A stretch of DNA of 64,000 nucleotides from Nonomuraea candida (GCF_000725485.1 NZ_JOAG01000012.1:186001-250000); one strand, 5' to 3'. Numbered from the stretch's first letter, positions 41,488 through 49,764 are shown. Notes: generated from the sequence alone by a model not told the origin. Translations and numbers: made by a program.

Positions 41488-42006
41488 GTGAGCGGGGTGG
41501 AGTTGCGGGCGTCGGCCCGGGTGCTGCTGATCGATCCCGCCGGCCGCGTCCTGCTCTACCGGGGGCTGCTGCTGCAGGTGGAGAACCCGCCGTACGCGTG
41601 GTTCACGCCGGGCGGCGGCGTCGACCCGGGTGAGAGCGCCCGGCAGGCCGCGGCCAGGGAGCTGCGGGAGGAGCTGGGCCACGCGGTGACCCCCGAGGCG
41701 CTGGGCCCCGTGGTGGCGACCAGCGAGGGCGGCTGGTCCCTCGGCGGGCGGCGGTTCCGCTCCCACGACTCCTACTTCATGCTGCGCGTGTCCGGGCTGG
41801 TGGTGGACACCTCGGGGATGGACGAGGAGGAGCGGGCGGCGACCGACCGGTTCCGCTGGTGGACGGCGGACGAGCTGGCCGGGCCGCTCGACGAGCCCGT
41901 GGTGCCGGCAGACCTCGGCGCGCTGGTGGCGCGGCTGGTCGCCGGCGACGTTCCGGTCACCCCGGTCGTCCTGCCCTGGCACCTGCTGCACGACCGGGAC
42001 GCCTGA
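41488..42006 (+). CDS. Nudix hydrolase
   Basis: A 172-aa hydrolase of nucleoside-diphosphate-linked compounds. The Nudix box is complete: GGGVDPGESARQAAARELRE followed by ELG, with the metal-binding REL-x-EE. The protein begins VSGVELRASARVLLIDPAGRVLLY, the usual first strand of the fold. GTG at 41488 is preferred as start because the domain begins there. GTGs at 41410 and 41449 would add 26 or 13 residues made only of duplicated GFRHHG sequence. Substrate is unknown. It lies in one operon with the methyltransferase and GNAT genes. Confidence 0.9.
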   Translation: MSGVELRASARVLLIDPAGRVLLYRGLLLQVENPPYAWFTPGGGVDPGESARQAAARELREELGHAVTPEALGPVVATSEGGWSLGGRRFRSHDSYFMLRVSGLVVDTSGMDEEERAATDRFRWWTADELAGPLDEPVVPADLGALVARLVAGDVPVTPVVLPWHLLHDRDA

Positions 42007-42060
42007 GCCCGGACGCGGCAGGGGGCCCGGACGCGGCAGGGGCCCGGACGTCTGCGCCAG
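42007..42060. repeat. About 18-bp tandem repeats at the Nudix/gvpK convergent junction
   Basis: GCCCGGACGCGGCAGGG occurs at 42007-42023 and 42025-42041, with further partial copies to about 42075. It lies between the Nudix stop (42006) and the gvpK stop (42114). Confidence 0.75.
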
Positions 42061-42113
42061 GACGCGGCAGGGTCGGGACATCCGGACCCGGACGTGACAG
42101 TGCGTGGCGCGGG

Positions 42114-42401
42114 TCAGTCGGCGGTGGGCAGCAGGGTGCCCAGGGGGCCGAGGTCGAGGTTGAGGTCGGCCGGGGTGAGGCCGAAGCGCTCGCACAGGTC
42201 GCCCATGGCCTCCTCCAGGCGCATCAGGGTGACGCCCAGGGTCTCGATCTGGTCGTCCGTCAGGTCGCCCTGCTCCATGCGGCGGACGCACTGGCGTTCC
42301 ACGAGCTGGCGTACCAGCTCGACGATCGTGAGGACGAGCCGGGTCAGGTCGCGCTCGACCGTGTCGGAGTCGGCGGCGATGCGCCAGCGCGGCGTGTCCA
42401 T
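42114..42401 (-). CDS. gvpK: Gas vesicle protein GvpK
   Basis: A 95-aa accessory protein of gas-vesicle formation. It matches GvpK in nearly every conserved block: LTRLVLTIVELVRQLVERQCVRRME, then LTDDQIETLGVTLMRLEEAM, then LCERFGLTPADLNLDLGPLG. ATG 42401 lies directly beside the stop of the preceding small Gvp gene. It is the last gene of the eight-gene gvp operon and faces the convergent Nudix gene. Confidence 0.93.
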   Translation of the reverse strand: MDTPRWRIAADSDTVERDLTRLVLTIVELVRQLVERQCVRRMEQGDLTDDQIETLGVTLMRLEEAMGDLCERFGLTPADLNLDLGPLGTLLPTAD

Positions 42402-42596
42402 CTACGGGGCTCCCTGGAGCTCGTCCACCGACGCGATCAGGGTGCGCAGCGAGATGTGCACGAGGTCGACGTCGGCGATGGACAGCACCAGCTCGCCGGT
42501 CAGCACGACGCCGCCGGCCAGCAGGCGGTCCAGCAGGTCCACGAGGGCCACCCGCTCGGGCGGCAGCAGCTCGTAGGCCAGGACGTCGCGGCTCAC
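42402..42596 (-). CDS. gvpS: GvpA-family small gas vesicle protein (GvpS/GvpM-like)
   Basis: A 64-aa protein made almost only of the GvpA-type fold: ERVALVDLLDRLLAGGVVLTGELVLSIADVDLVHISLRTLIASVDEL. In actinobacterial gvp operons the short GvpA paralogue between gvpL and gvpK is called GvpS. Like GvpJ/M it is thought to act in nucleation rather than as shell protein. The GTG at 42596 overlaps the GvpL stop (GTGA), which fixes the start. The long upstream extension in this frame is a shadow of gvpL. Confidence 0.85.
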   Translation of the reverse strand: MSRDVLAYELLPPERVALVDLLDRLLAGGVVLTGELVLSIADVDLVHISLRTLIASVDELQGAP

Positions 42597-43408
42597 ACCT
42601 GCTCCATGACCGTGAACGAGTAGGGCGCCCACGGCCCGGTCAGCCTGATCTCGACGCCGTCGCCGCCGAAGGTGGCCGCCAGCGCGGTGAACTCGTCGGC
42701 CCTGGCGTCGTCCACCAGGTACGCGCCGTTCAGCAGCATCCAGTCGTCGCGCCCCGACAGGCGCGGGTCCTGGGGGCGGTGGCGGTGCCCGGCCACGGCG
42801 AGGGCGGACAGCGCGCGGTGGATGTGGTCGGCGCGCTGGAGCGCCTGCCTGCGGACCTGCTCCCGGCCGCGCAGGCTGGCGCGACGGCGCTGCAGGTACG
42901 CCGTCCCGCTCCCGGACCGGGGCTGTGCGGCATGCCGCTCGGCTGCCGCCTTGACCGGGTCGCCGGCGGCGGGTGATGAGAAGGCGGGTGATGAGGAGGC
43001 GGGCGGGGAGGAGTAGGCCTTGACGCCCCACTCCTTGCGGCCCGTGACGCGGTCGAGCAGCTCCCCGAAGGCGTCCGCGCGCCGTTCCAGCAGCTCGGCC
43101 ACCTGCGCGTCGTCCTCGTACACGGTCACGAGCCTGATCGGCGCGGTCGTGGTGAGGGCGGCCACGGCGTCCACCACGCGATGGTGGGCGCGGGCCGTCT
43201 CCGCCAGCCAGTCCAGGTCCTCCAGGGAGCGCCGCAGCGGCTCCTCGCCGAACCGCTCCGGCGGCACGGTGCTCACGTAGGCCACCAGCCCGGCGCGGGC
43301 GACGGTGCGCACCTCCGAGCCCGCCACTCCGGCGGGGCAGGACGGCAGCGGCTCGCGGGCCACGGCGTACAGGTAGGTGAGGGCGTCCGCCCGGGCGGGC
43401 TCAGGCAT
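42593..43408 (-). CDS. gvpL: Gas vesicle protein GvpL/GvpF family
   Basis: A 271-aa cytosolic assembly protein. The N-terminal domain starts TYLYAVAREPLPSCPAGVAG and continues LVAYVSTVPPERFGEEPLRRSLEDLDWLAETARAHHRVVDA. The second domain contains TAPIRLVTVYEDDAQVAELL and the conserved GRKEWGVKAY. The end reads LTGPWAPYSFT, the family signature. A Ser/Ala insert (SSPPASSSPAFSSPAAGD) lies near the middle. Together with the gvpF copy at 44481, it would chaperone GvpA. The start overlaps the GvpJ stop by 8 nt. Confidence 0.92.
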   Translation of the reverse strand: MPEPARADALTYLYAVAREPLPSCPAGVAGSEVRTVARAGLVAYVSTVPPERFGEEPLRRSLEDLDWLAETARAHHRVVDAVAALTTTAPIRLVTVYEDDAQVAELLERRADAFGELLDRVTGRKEWGVKAYSSPPASSSPAFSSPAAGDPVKAAAERHAAQPRSGSGTAYLQRRRASLRGREQVRRQALQRADHIHRALSALAVAGHRHRPQDPRLSGRDDWMLLNGAYLVDDARADEFTALAATFGGDGVEIRLTGPWAPYSFTVMEQV

Positions 43409-43742
43409 CGACGCCCTCCCGCCCCTCGGCGATGGCCAGGCGGCGGCGCAGGCGGCGGTTCTCCTCCATCAGCTCCCGGTCCTTGCCCGACAGGTACGGG
43501 TCGTGCTCCCACCAGTCGATGCCCAGTTCCCTGGCGGTGTCCACGGAGGCGATCAGCAACCGCAGCTTGATCGTCAGCAGCTCGATGTCCAGCAGGTTGA
43601 CCCGGATGTCCCCGGCGATCACGACTCCCCTGTCGAGCACGCGCTCCAGGATGTCACCGAGGTTGGCGGGCTCCCGGTTGCCGGAGGCCGCTCCGTAGGC
43701 GGGCCGGGCGACAGGGCCGGACGACGACGCGATCCTGTCCAT
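43401..43742 (-). CDS. gvpJ: GvpA-family gas vesicle protein (GvpJ-like)
   Basis: A 113-aa protein with a central GvpA fold: NLGDILERVLDRGVVIAGDIRVNLLDIELLTIKLRLLIASVDTARELG. A C-terminal coiled-coil tail follows (DRELMEENRRLRRRLAIAEG). GvpJ-type paralogues usually have this Glu/Arg-rich tail and are minor shell or nucleation proteins. The sequence DIRVNLLDIELLTIKL differs from the major GvpA (45291) at several shell-facing positions. ATG 43742 lies just after the GvpO stop. Confidence 0.85.
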   Translation of the reverse strand: MDRIASSSGPVARPAYGAASGNREPANLGDILERVLDRGVVIAGDIRVNLLDIELLTIKLRLLIASVDTARELGIDWWEHDPYLSGKDRELMEENRRLRRRLAIAEGREGVDA

Positions 43743-43743
43743 G

Positions 43744-44235
43744 TCACAGCACCTCGCCGTACTCGGCGTTCGACCGCTTGTATCTCCGGATCCTCCGATA
43801 GGACTGCAAGCCACCCTCCTTGTCGAGCTGTACCTGGTAGAGGGCGAGAATGTCGCCCGACGAGGGGATCCGGCGGTCCTCCAGCACCTCGACGTTCACC
43901 GTCCAGCCGTTCTCCTCCGGCTGGACCGAGGTGATGCCCTCGATCGGTTTCGTGGTCAGGTCGGCGATGTGGCGCTGCCCTGCCCCGCCCGCCGTCGCCG
44001 CGTTCAGCTCCCGCCCCGCCGCCGGCCGCTCCGGCGGCCGATCCGCCGACCGATCCGGCGACCGCTCGGCCGCCGGCGGCTGGTCCGCCGCCGGCCGCTC
44101 CGCCGTTTGCGTCGGGCTCGCCGGGGAGCCCTCCGTGGAGGACGGCCGGCCGTCCTCCTCCCGCGCAGGGTGCTCTCCGGTGCGGAACTTGCGGCGCACG
44201 CGCGGCACCTCGGTGCCCGACCCTCTGACGCTCAT
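43744..44235 (-). CDS. gvpO: Gas vesicle protein GvpO
   Basis: A 163-aa protein. The first 80 residues are disordered and rich in Arg/Pro/Ser (ERPAADQPPAAERSPDRSAD). The conserved GvpO domain follows: EGITSVQPEENGWTVNVEVLEDRRIPSSGDILALYQVQLDKEG and LQSYRRIRRYKRS. GvpO is required for vesicle formation in haloarchaea and is common in streptomycete operons, but its exact role is unclear. Here it lies inside the operon between gvpG and gvpJ rather than at its start. Confidence 0.9.
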   Translation of the reverse strand: MSVRGSGTEVPRVRRKFRTGEHPAREEDGRPSSTEGSPASPTQTAERPAADQPPAAERSPDRSADRPPERPAAGRELNAATAGGAGQRHIADLTTKPIEGITSVQPEENGWTVNVEVLEDRRIPSSGDILALYQVQLDKEGGLQSYRRIRRYKRSNAEYGEVL

Positions 44236-44239
44236 CGCT

Positions 44240-44467
44240 TCACCTCCGGGTCGCCATCCGCAGCACCTGTTCCACGGCCACGCGCTCCTCCTCTTCGGAG
44301 ATTTCGCCCGCCTGTCTCATCGCCTCGATCTCCTCCAGCTTCCTGCGCACTGTCGCGGGATTGTGCGTCTCGCGATCCACCTGGTCCTGAATCAGCTCGC
44401 CGAGCCGGATCAGCGTCTTGATCGGCACCGACACCGGCCACGTGAAGAGGGTGCCCAGCAGCCCCAT
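44240..44467 (-). CDS. gvpG: Gas vesicle protein GvpG
   Basis: A 75-aa protein: MGLLGTLFTWPVSVPIKTLIRLGELI, then a helical acidic segment VRRKLEEIEAMRQAGEISEEEERVAVEQVLRM. The GEISEEE and L-x-R-M ending are typical of GvpG. It is thought to help assemble the shell with GvpF/L. It lies 13 nt after gvpF and 4 nt before gvpO. Confidence 0.88.
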   Translation of the reverse strand: MGLLGTLFTWPVSVPIKTLIRLGELIQDQVDRETHNPATVRRKLEEIEAMRQAGEISEEEERVAVEQVLRMATRR

Positions 44468-44480
44468 GGCTCAGCACCTC

Positions 44481-45284
44481 TCACGCCTGCGAGACGACGA
44501 AGTCGTAGGGAGCCATCGGGCCCAGCAGCCGCAGCTCCACGCGGCCCTCCCAGCGCTCGCCGAAGTCCTTCAACGCCTGTTCGAGCCGCCCCTGGTCGCT
44601 GGTCTTGGCCAGCAGCGCCAGGTGCACGGCGTCCTGCTCGTGCGTGGGCTCCCTGACGACCCCCTGGGTGAACAGCCCGGACAGGGCGTCGGCGAGCAGG
44701 TTGGTGTCCAGCTCACGCTTGGCCGCGATCGAGGCGTTGATGATCTCGCCCAGCCTGATCCGCTCGTTCCTGGTGGCGTCCTCGGACTTGCCCCGCAGGG
44801 CGTCGCGCAGGGCCCGCGCCTCGGGGCTCTCCGCGAGGATCTCCGCCAGCACGGTCTGCTCGACGTAGCGGCCCTTGACGACGTACTCGGCCTGTCCCTT
44901 GACCTCCTGCAGCGCGGCGGCGAAGTCGTCGTGGTGCGGCGTGAGCAGCTCTTCCACGACGGCGTCGGCGTTGGTCAGCACCCCGCCGAACCGGAACGGC
45001 AGCACGGGACCGGCGGCGGCCATGGCGTCGAGCAGCCCTTCGTGCGCGTAGAAGTCCTCGGGCCGGCCGAGGGGCTGGTCCACGTCGATGTCGCTGACGA
45101 GGGCCGCGATGTCACCCTGTTCGATGAGCTTGACCTTGCCCGCCGGATCCCCCAGGCCCTGCTGCCCGGACGGCACTTCGGCGCCCGAGGGCACGATGCC
45201 GTAGACGTACAACGCCAGATTCTGGTTCTTGCGGGTGGGCTGCTGGGGCACGGAGGCGCCGGAGACGTTCGTGGAGCGTCCCAT
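44481..45284 (-). CDS. gvpF: Gas vesicle protein GvpF/GvpL family
   Basis: A 267-aa protein with both GvpF/L domains: ALYVYGIVPSGAEVP and IAALVSDIDVDQPLGRPEDFYAHEGLLDAM at the N terminus, PVLPFRFGGVLTNADAVVEELL, then QAEYVVKGRYVEQTVLAEIL. The end LLGPMAPYDFVV is the family signature. As second gene after gvpA it is assigned GvpF, the shell chaperone that contacts GvpA. It differs from gvpL in lacking the Ser/Ala insert. Confidence 0.92.
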   Translation of the reverse strand: MGRSTNVSGASVPQQPTRKNQNLALYVYGIVPSGAEVPSGQQGLGDPAGKVKLIEQGDIAALVSDIDVDQPLGRPEDFYAHEGLLDAMAAAGPVLPFRFGGVLTNADAVVEELLTPHHDDFAAALQEVKGQAEYVVKGRYVEQTVLAEILAESPEARALRDALRGKSEDATRNERIRLGEIINASIAAKRELDTNLLADALSGLFTQGVVREPTHEQDAVHLALLAKTSDQGRLEQALKDFGERWEGRVELRLLGPMAPYDFVVSQA

Positions 45285-45290
45285 CGTGCT

Positions 45291-45767
45291 CTACCCTTCC
45301 TCTCGCTGCGGCCGGATCTTCTTCTTCGGCGGACCCTGGTGCTCGCGCTCCACCTCGACCCTCGTCTCGGTGTCCGGCTCGCTCGCCGCGGCCGCGGGGT
45401 CCTGCTGCTTGCCGGTCAGCTGCGAGAGCGCGGGGCCCGCCGCCTCCACCACGCCCTGGATCACCTCCTGGGTCTTGTCCTTGCTCGGGACGCCCTTGGC
45501 CTCCGCCACGACCTCGGGCAGGCCCTTCTCGCTCTTGGACATGTCCAGCCTGTTCGCGGCCTCGGCGAAGCGCAGGTAGGTGTCCACGCTGGCGATGACG
45601 ACCCGCGCGTCGATCGTCAGGATCTCGATGCCGACGAGTGACACCCTCACGTAGGCGTCGATCACGAGGCCCTTGTCGAGGATGGTGTCGATCACGTCGG
45701 CGAGACCTGACGGTCCGCCACCGCCTCCCTGACCGGCGGTCGCCGCCGGCTGGATGGACGTGCTCAT
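45291..45767 (-). CDS. gvpA: Gas vesicle structural protein GvpA, with long C-terminal tail
   Basis: A 158-aa protein. The shell-forming core is [54 protein letters not shown] (about 22-75). It is followed by about 80 residues of charged, Gln/Glu/Ala-rich tail ([21 protein letters not shown]). Cyanobacterial GvpA ends soon after the core, and actinobacterial forms are often extended. The tail would project from the shell or hinder ribbing. ATG 45767 has a GGGGG site. First gene of the operon; its promoter should lie in 45768-45924. Confidence 0.92.
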   Translation of the reverse strand: MSTSIQPAATAGQGGGGGPSGLADVIDTILDKGLVIDAYVRVSLVGIEILTIDARVVIASVDTYLRFAEAANRLDMSKSEKGLPEVVAEAKGVPSKDKTQEVIQGVVEAAGPALSQLTGKQQDPAAAASEPDTETRVEVEREHQGPPKKKIRPQREEG

Positions 45768-45924
45768 AGTGATTCCCCCTTGCTTTCCGCGAGCCTGCCC
45801 GGGAAAAGCAGACAGGGAACCCCATACAGCTTAAAAACTGGCACACGGCGGGTTTGCGGTGCTTACCCCCCGCAAGCTCCGCAGAGGGCCAGGAGGGCGT
45901 CAGAAGGGCGCGGCCGGGAGGGGG

Positions 45925-46929
45925 TCAGGTGCTGGCGCGGACGGCCAGGAGGGGGGTCAGGAGGGTGGCGTCGGGGACCGTGCGGCCCTCCAGCTTCTCC
46001 ATGACCAGCCGGACGGCCTCCCTGCCCACCTCCTCCGCCGGGATCAGCACGGAGGTGAGCGGCGGCCCGGCCCGCTCGGCCACGTCGTCGGGGCAGATCG
46101 CCACCACCGCCACGTCGTGCGGCACCCGGCGCCCGAGCTGGCGCAGCGCCGCCAGCACGTGACTCACCGCCGCCTCGTTGTGCACGACCAGCCCCGACAG
46201 GCCGGGGTGGTCGAGGAGCAGGTCGCGCACGGTCTCGTACACCTCGTCGAACGTCTCCTCGCACGGCAGCGCGACGCCCTTGATCCCGTGGTCGCCCAGG
46301 GCCGCCACGAAGCCCTCGCGGGTGCGGGTGGCGAAGCCGGTGCCCCGGTCGTACACCACCGACGGGGCCCCGAGCAGCGCGATCTCCTCGTGGCCGCGCT
46401 CGGCCAGGTGCTCCACGCAGCGCGCGCCCGCCGCGGCGAAGTCGAGGTCCACGCACGTCAGGCCGGCGGGCTCGGCGGGGAAGCCGATCAGCACGCTCGG
46501 CTCGGCCAGCTCGCGCAGCAGCGGCACCCGGCGGTCGTCCAGCTCCACGTCCATCAGCACCAGGGCGTCCACCAGCGCGCTGGCGGCCACCCGCAGGATG
46601 CCCTCGGTGCCCTCGTCGGCGGTCAGCAGCAGCACGTCGTGGTCGTAGCGGCGGGCGGCGGTGACGACGGAGCTGGCGAAGCGCATCAGCACCGGCACGT
46701 GCATGCCGGCGCGCAGCGGCAGCACCAGCGCGATCACGTTGGAGCGCTTGCTGGCCAGGGCGCGGGCGCCGGCGTTGGGGTGGTAGCCGAGGGCGCTGAT
46801 GCTGTCGAGCACCCGCCGCCTGGTGTCGGCCGAGATCGTGCGCTTGCCGCTGAGCACGTAGGAGACCGTGCTCACGGCCACGCCCGCGTGCTTGGCGACC
46901 TGCGCGATGGTGACCGTGCGCCCGCTCAA
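45925..46929 (-). CDS. LacI-family transcriptional regulator
   Basis: A 334-aa sugar-responsive repressor. The DNA-binding head is VTIAQVAKHAGVAVSTVSYVLSGKRTISADTRRRVLDSISALGYHPNAGARALAS. The periplasmic-binding-protein-like core follows (VIALVLPLRAGMHVPVL; GLVVHNEAAVSHVLAALRQLG; TSVLIPAEEVGREAVRL). The start is an unusual TTG at 46929, overlapping the GH3 stop (TTGA), with GGAG upstream; no ATG or GTG fits. It is co-transcribed downstream of GH3. The palindrome at 49749 and the two boxes inside GH3 are its likely targets. Confidence 0.92.
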   Translation of the reverse strand: MSGRTVTIAQVAKHAGVAVSTVSYVLSGKRTISADTRRRVLDSISALGYHPNAGARALASKRSNVIALVLPLRAGMHVPVLMRFASSVVTAARRYDHDVLLLTADEGTEGILRVAASALVDALVLMDVELDDRRVPLLRELAEPSVLIGFPAEPAGLTCVDLDFAAAGARCVEHLAERGHEEIALLGAPSVVYDRGTGFATRTREGFVAALGDHGIKGVALPCEETFDEVYETVRDLLLDHPGLSGLVVHNEAAVSHVLAALRQLGRRVPHDVAVVAICPDDVAERAGPPLTSVLIPAEEVGREAVRLVMEKLEGRTVPDATLLTPLLAVRAST

Positions 46930-49730
46930 GCCGCCGCTCCGAAGCCGATCCGGACCAGCGTCACGCCCTCGTTCTCGAAGACCACGTAGAGATCGTGCAC
47001 CCCGCCGGCGCCGGCCAGGGGTGCCGCGACGGAGTGATAGTCGTACCGGCCGGTCCTGGGCACCGGGAACGTGGCCAGCGCCGGGCCGTACAGCGGGTCG
47101 CCGCGGCGGATGGTGATCATGCCGCCCTCCGTGCTGCCCGCCTCGGCCACGCAGGACGTGACGCCGGTCAGGTCCACCTCGCGGAACAGGATCCAGGCGC
47201 CCGCCACCTCGGACCGCACGGCGTCGCCGTCCACCCTGGTCTCGTCGACGAACGTGATCGCGTCGTACTCGTCGTGGTCGGCCCCGCGCAGCAGGCCCGA
47301 CTGGGGCGGGATGACCTCGCCCTCGACCTCGAAGCGGGCGCTCAGGCGCAGGTCGGTGGCGCTGCGGCCGACCATGAGCCGGTGCGGCGCGCGCTCCACC
47401 ACGAACCGGCTCCTGGTCACGTCCCAGAAGGCCAGCTCGGAGACGGGCAGGCGGAGCGCGACCCGGCGGCTCTCGCCCGGCGCCAGGCGCACCTTCTCGA
47501 ACCCGCGCAGCCGGCGCAGCGGCTGCTTGACGCGCGAGCGCTGCTGGTGGGTGTAGAACTGCACGACCTCGACGCCGGGGCGCGGGCCCGTGTTGGTGAC
47601 CGTGACCTCGGCGTGCACGACGCCGCCGGACTGCCGGACGCGCAGGTCGTCGTAGCCGAAGGTGGTGTAGCTGAGGCCGTGGCCGAAGGGGTGCAGGGGG
47701 ACGCCGCGGAAATACTGGTAGGTGGCGTCGGAGGCGATGATGTCGTAGTCGAGCAGGTCGGGCAGCTCCTGCTCGGAGCGGTACCAGGTCTGGGTGAGCC
47801 GGCCCTCGGGGTCGGCGTCGCCGAACAGCACCTCGGCCAGGGCGTGGCCGTACTCCTGGCCGCCGTGCGCCGACCACAACACCGCGGGCAGCTCGTCCTC
47901 GGTCCAGGTGAGCGGGTAGCCGCTGGAGACGACCATGACCGTACGCGGGTTCGCCGCGCGCACGGCCCGCACCACGGCGTCCTGCGCGGGGGCCAGCGCC
48001 AGGGTGGTGCGGTCCTCGGTCTCGCGCCCGTTGACCAGGGGGTGGTCGCCGACCACCACGACCGCCACGTCCGCCGCGGCGGCCACGCGGGCGGCCTCGC
48101 CGGCGCCGCTGACCACCACGTCCATGGCCAGCCAGGCGGCCTGGTCGGCGTCGTCCACCAGGCCCAGGACGCCGTCCGGACCGGCGGCGACGTAGCAGCC
48201 GGTCGAGATGTGGCGCAGGGCCAGGGTGCCGCGCGGGCGCTCCTCGATGCGGAACGTCTGGCGCACCTCCCACCCGTTCGGCCCCGGCTGGTCGTTGACC
48301 AGCGTCGTGCCGTCCACGGAGACGAACCGGCCGGTGGCCACGGCGCGCAGCGCGTACGCGCCGCCGCCCCAGTCGAGCAGGTCGAACAGGCCCGGCTCCG
48401 CGGCCCCCGCGCGCAGCGGCCCGCCGGCCGGGTCGGCGGTGACGGGGCCCGCGTCGGCGGTCAGCGTCACCCGGTCCACGGCCTCGCAGAACACGGTCTC
48501 GCGGCGCTCGGACAGGCCGGCGCGGGCGGTGACGGCGTAGGGCAGGGTGCCGCTGTACCAGTCCTCCATCAGCGCGTCGCCGAGCTGGCCGATCACCGCG
48601 ACGGTGCGCACGTCGTCGCCCAGCGGCAGCAGGCCGTCGTTCTCCAGCAGCACGAACGAGCACCGCGCCGCCTCCCTGGCCAGCGCCTGATGCTCGGGGC
48701 AGTTGACCACGCCGTCGGAGATCTCGTCGTACGGCGTCGCCGGGTCGAACTCACCCAGCCGGAACCTGATCGACAACACGTGCCGGACGGCGGTGTCCAC
48801 GTCCTCCTCGGCCAGCAGCCCACGGTCGAGCGCGTCGCGCAGGTGGCCGAGCGTGGCCCCGGCGCGGTCGTCGTCCTGGGTGAAGCTGTCGATCCCGGCC
48901 CTGAGCGCGTGCGCGTACGCCTCGGGCGGGGTGTCGTGGTAGCCCTGGAGCGTGGTGAGGTTGCCCGGCGCGTACGCGTCGCTGACCACCAGCAGGTCGT
49001 CCGGGGCCCAGGCGCGCAGCACCTGCCCGATCAGCGGGCTGAGGTGCGCCGGCCGGCCGTTGACCAGGTTGTACGAGGGCATCACGGCCACCGCCACGCC
49101 CTCCTCGATGGGGCCGCGGAAGGCCGGCAGCTCGTACTCGCGCAGCACGCGGGGCGGCAGGTTGCTGGAGGTCGTGCAGCGGTCGGTCTCGTTGTTGTAG
49201 GCGAGGAAGTGCTTGAGCGTCGGCGCGGTCTTGAGCACCCTGGGAGCGCTCCCACCAGGCGTCTCGCCGTCCTCTTCGGGAGCGCTCCCACTGAGCCCGC
49301 GCGCGTACGCCGTGGCCATGACCGAGGTCAGCCACGGGTCCTCGGAGTAGCCCTCCTCGTTCCGGCCCCACCGGGGGTCGCGCAGCGGGTTGACCACGGG
49401 AGCCCACACGTTGAGCCCCGCCCCCGCCGGGTCCTTGTGGTGGAAGGCGAGCACCTCGTCGCCGGTCGCCGCGCCGACCCGGCGGACGAGGTCGCGGTCC
49501 CAGGTCGAGGCCAGCCCGATGGCCTGGGGGAAGACGGTGGCCGGACCGAGCCAGGCCAGGCCGTGCAGCGCCTCGGTGCCCGTGCGGAACGCGGCGAGCC
49601 CCAGCCGCTCGACCGGCGCCTGGTACTGGTGCAGCAGGCCCACCTTCTCCTCAAGGGTGAGCCTGCCCAGCAGGTCGTCGATCCGGTCTCGAAGGGGGGC
49701 CGCTGGGTCGCGGAAGGGGGGTGGTTGCAT
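46926..49730 (-). CDS. Glycoside hydrolase family 3 enzyme, cytosolic, with fascin-like insert and CBM6-like end
   Basis: A 934-aa enzyme, probably a beta-glucosidase or beta-xylosidase. There is no signal peptide. The GH3 barrel contains LLGRLTLEEKVGLLHQ, RNEEGYSEDP, KHFLAYNNETDR and the nucleophile Asp in LLVVSDAYAP. A beta-trefoil-like insert follows (GGGAYALRAVATGRFVSVDG). Then come the alpha/beta sandwich (DVAVVVVGDHPLVNGRE; GHGLSYTTFGY), an Fn3-like domain and a CBM6-like end (GAWILFREVDLTGVTSCVAEAG). Residues SGSAPEEDGETPGGSAP form an insertion not found in the GH3 at 61187, and its DNA carries two operator boxes. ATG 49730 follows GAGGG. Confidence 0.9.
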   Translation of the reverse strand: MQPPPFRDPAAPLRDRIDDLLGRLTLEEKVGLLHQYQAPVERLGLAAFRTGTEALHGLAWLGPATVFPQAIGLASTWDRDLVRRVGAATGDEVLAFHHKDPAGAGLNVWAPVVNPLRDPRWGRNEEGYSEDPWLTSVMATAYARGLSGSAPEEDGETPGGSAPRVLKTAPTLKHFLAYNNETDRCTTSSNLPPRVLREYELPAFRGPIEEGVAVAVMPSYNLVNGRPAHLSPLIGQVLRAWAPDDLLVVSDAYAPGNLTTLQGYHDTPPEAYAHALRAGIDSFTQDDDRAGATLGHLRDALDRGLLAEEDVDTAVRHVLSIRFRLGEFDPATPYDEISDGVVNCPEHQALAREAARCSFVLLENDGLLPLGDDVRTVAVIGQLGDALMEDWYSGTLPYAVTARAGLSERRETVFCEAVDRVTLTADAGPVTADPAGGPLRAGAAEPGLFDLLDWGGGAYALRAVATGRFVSVDGTTLVNDQPGPNGWEVRQTFRIEERPRGTLALRHISTGCYVAAGPDGVLGLVDDADQAAWLAMDVVVSGAGEAARVAAAADVAVVVVGDHPLVNGRETEDRTTLALAPAQDAVVRAVRAANPRTVMVVSSGYPLTWTEDELPAVLWSAHGGQEYGHALAEVLFGDADPEGRLTQTWYRSEQELPDLLDYDIIASDATYQYFRGVPLHPFGHGLSYTTFGYDDLRVRQSGGVVHAEVTVTNTGPRPGVEVVQFYTHQQRSRVKQPLRRLRGFEKVRLAPGESRRVALRLPVSELAFWDVTRSRFVVERAPHRLMVGRSATDLRLSARFEVEGEVIPPQSGLLRGADHDEYDAITFVDETRVDGDAVRSEVAGAWILFREVDLTGVTSCVAEAGSTEGGMITIRRGDPLYGPALATFPVPRTGRYDYHSVAAPLAGAGGVHDLYVVFENEGVTLVRIGFGAAA
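49239..49252. promoter_or_regulatory. CebR-type operator inside the GH3 coding sequence
   Basis: TGGGAGCGCTCCCA is a perfect 14-bp palindrome. It is identical to the consensus box of CebR, the LacI-family cellulose-utilisation repressor of streptomycetes. It lies about 480 bp inside the GH3 gene, on a stretch coding for GSAP. Confidence 0.8.
49275..49288. promoter_or_regulatory. Second CebR-type operator inside the GH3 coding sequence
   Basis: CGGGAGCGCTCCCA matches the CebR box at 13 of 14 positions. It lies 36 bp from the first box (centre to centre), slightly over three helical turns. It again encodes GSAP. Confidence 0.75.
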
Positions 49731-49748
49731 GATCATCCCTCTGAGAGT

Positions 49749-49764
49749 GTCGAAGCGCTTCGAC
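49749..49764. promoter_or_regulatory. LacI-type operator upstream of GH3
   Basis: GTCGAAGCGCTTCGAC is a perfect 16-bp palindrome with the central CG-x-GCGC-x-CG pattern of LacI-family sites. It lies 19 bp before the GH3 ATG, where a bound repressor would block transcription. Confidence 0.8.
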
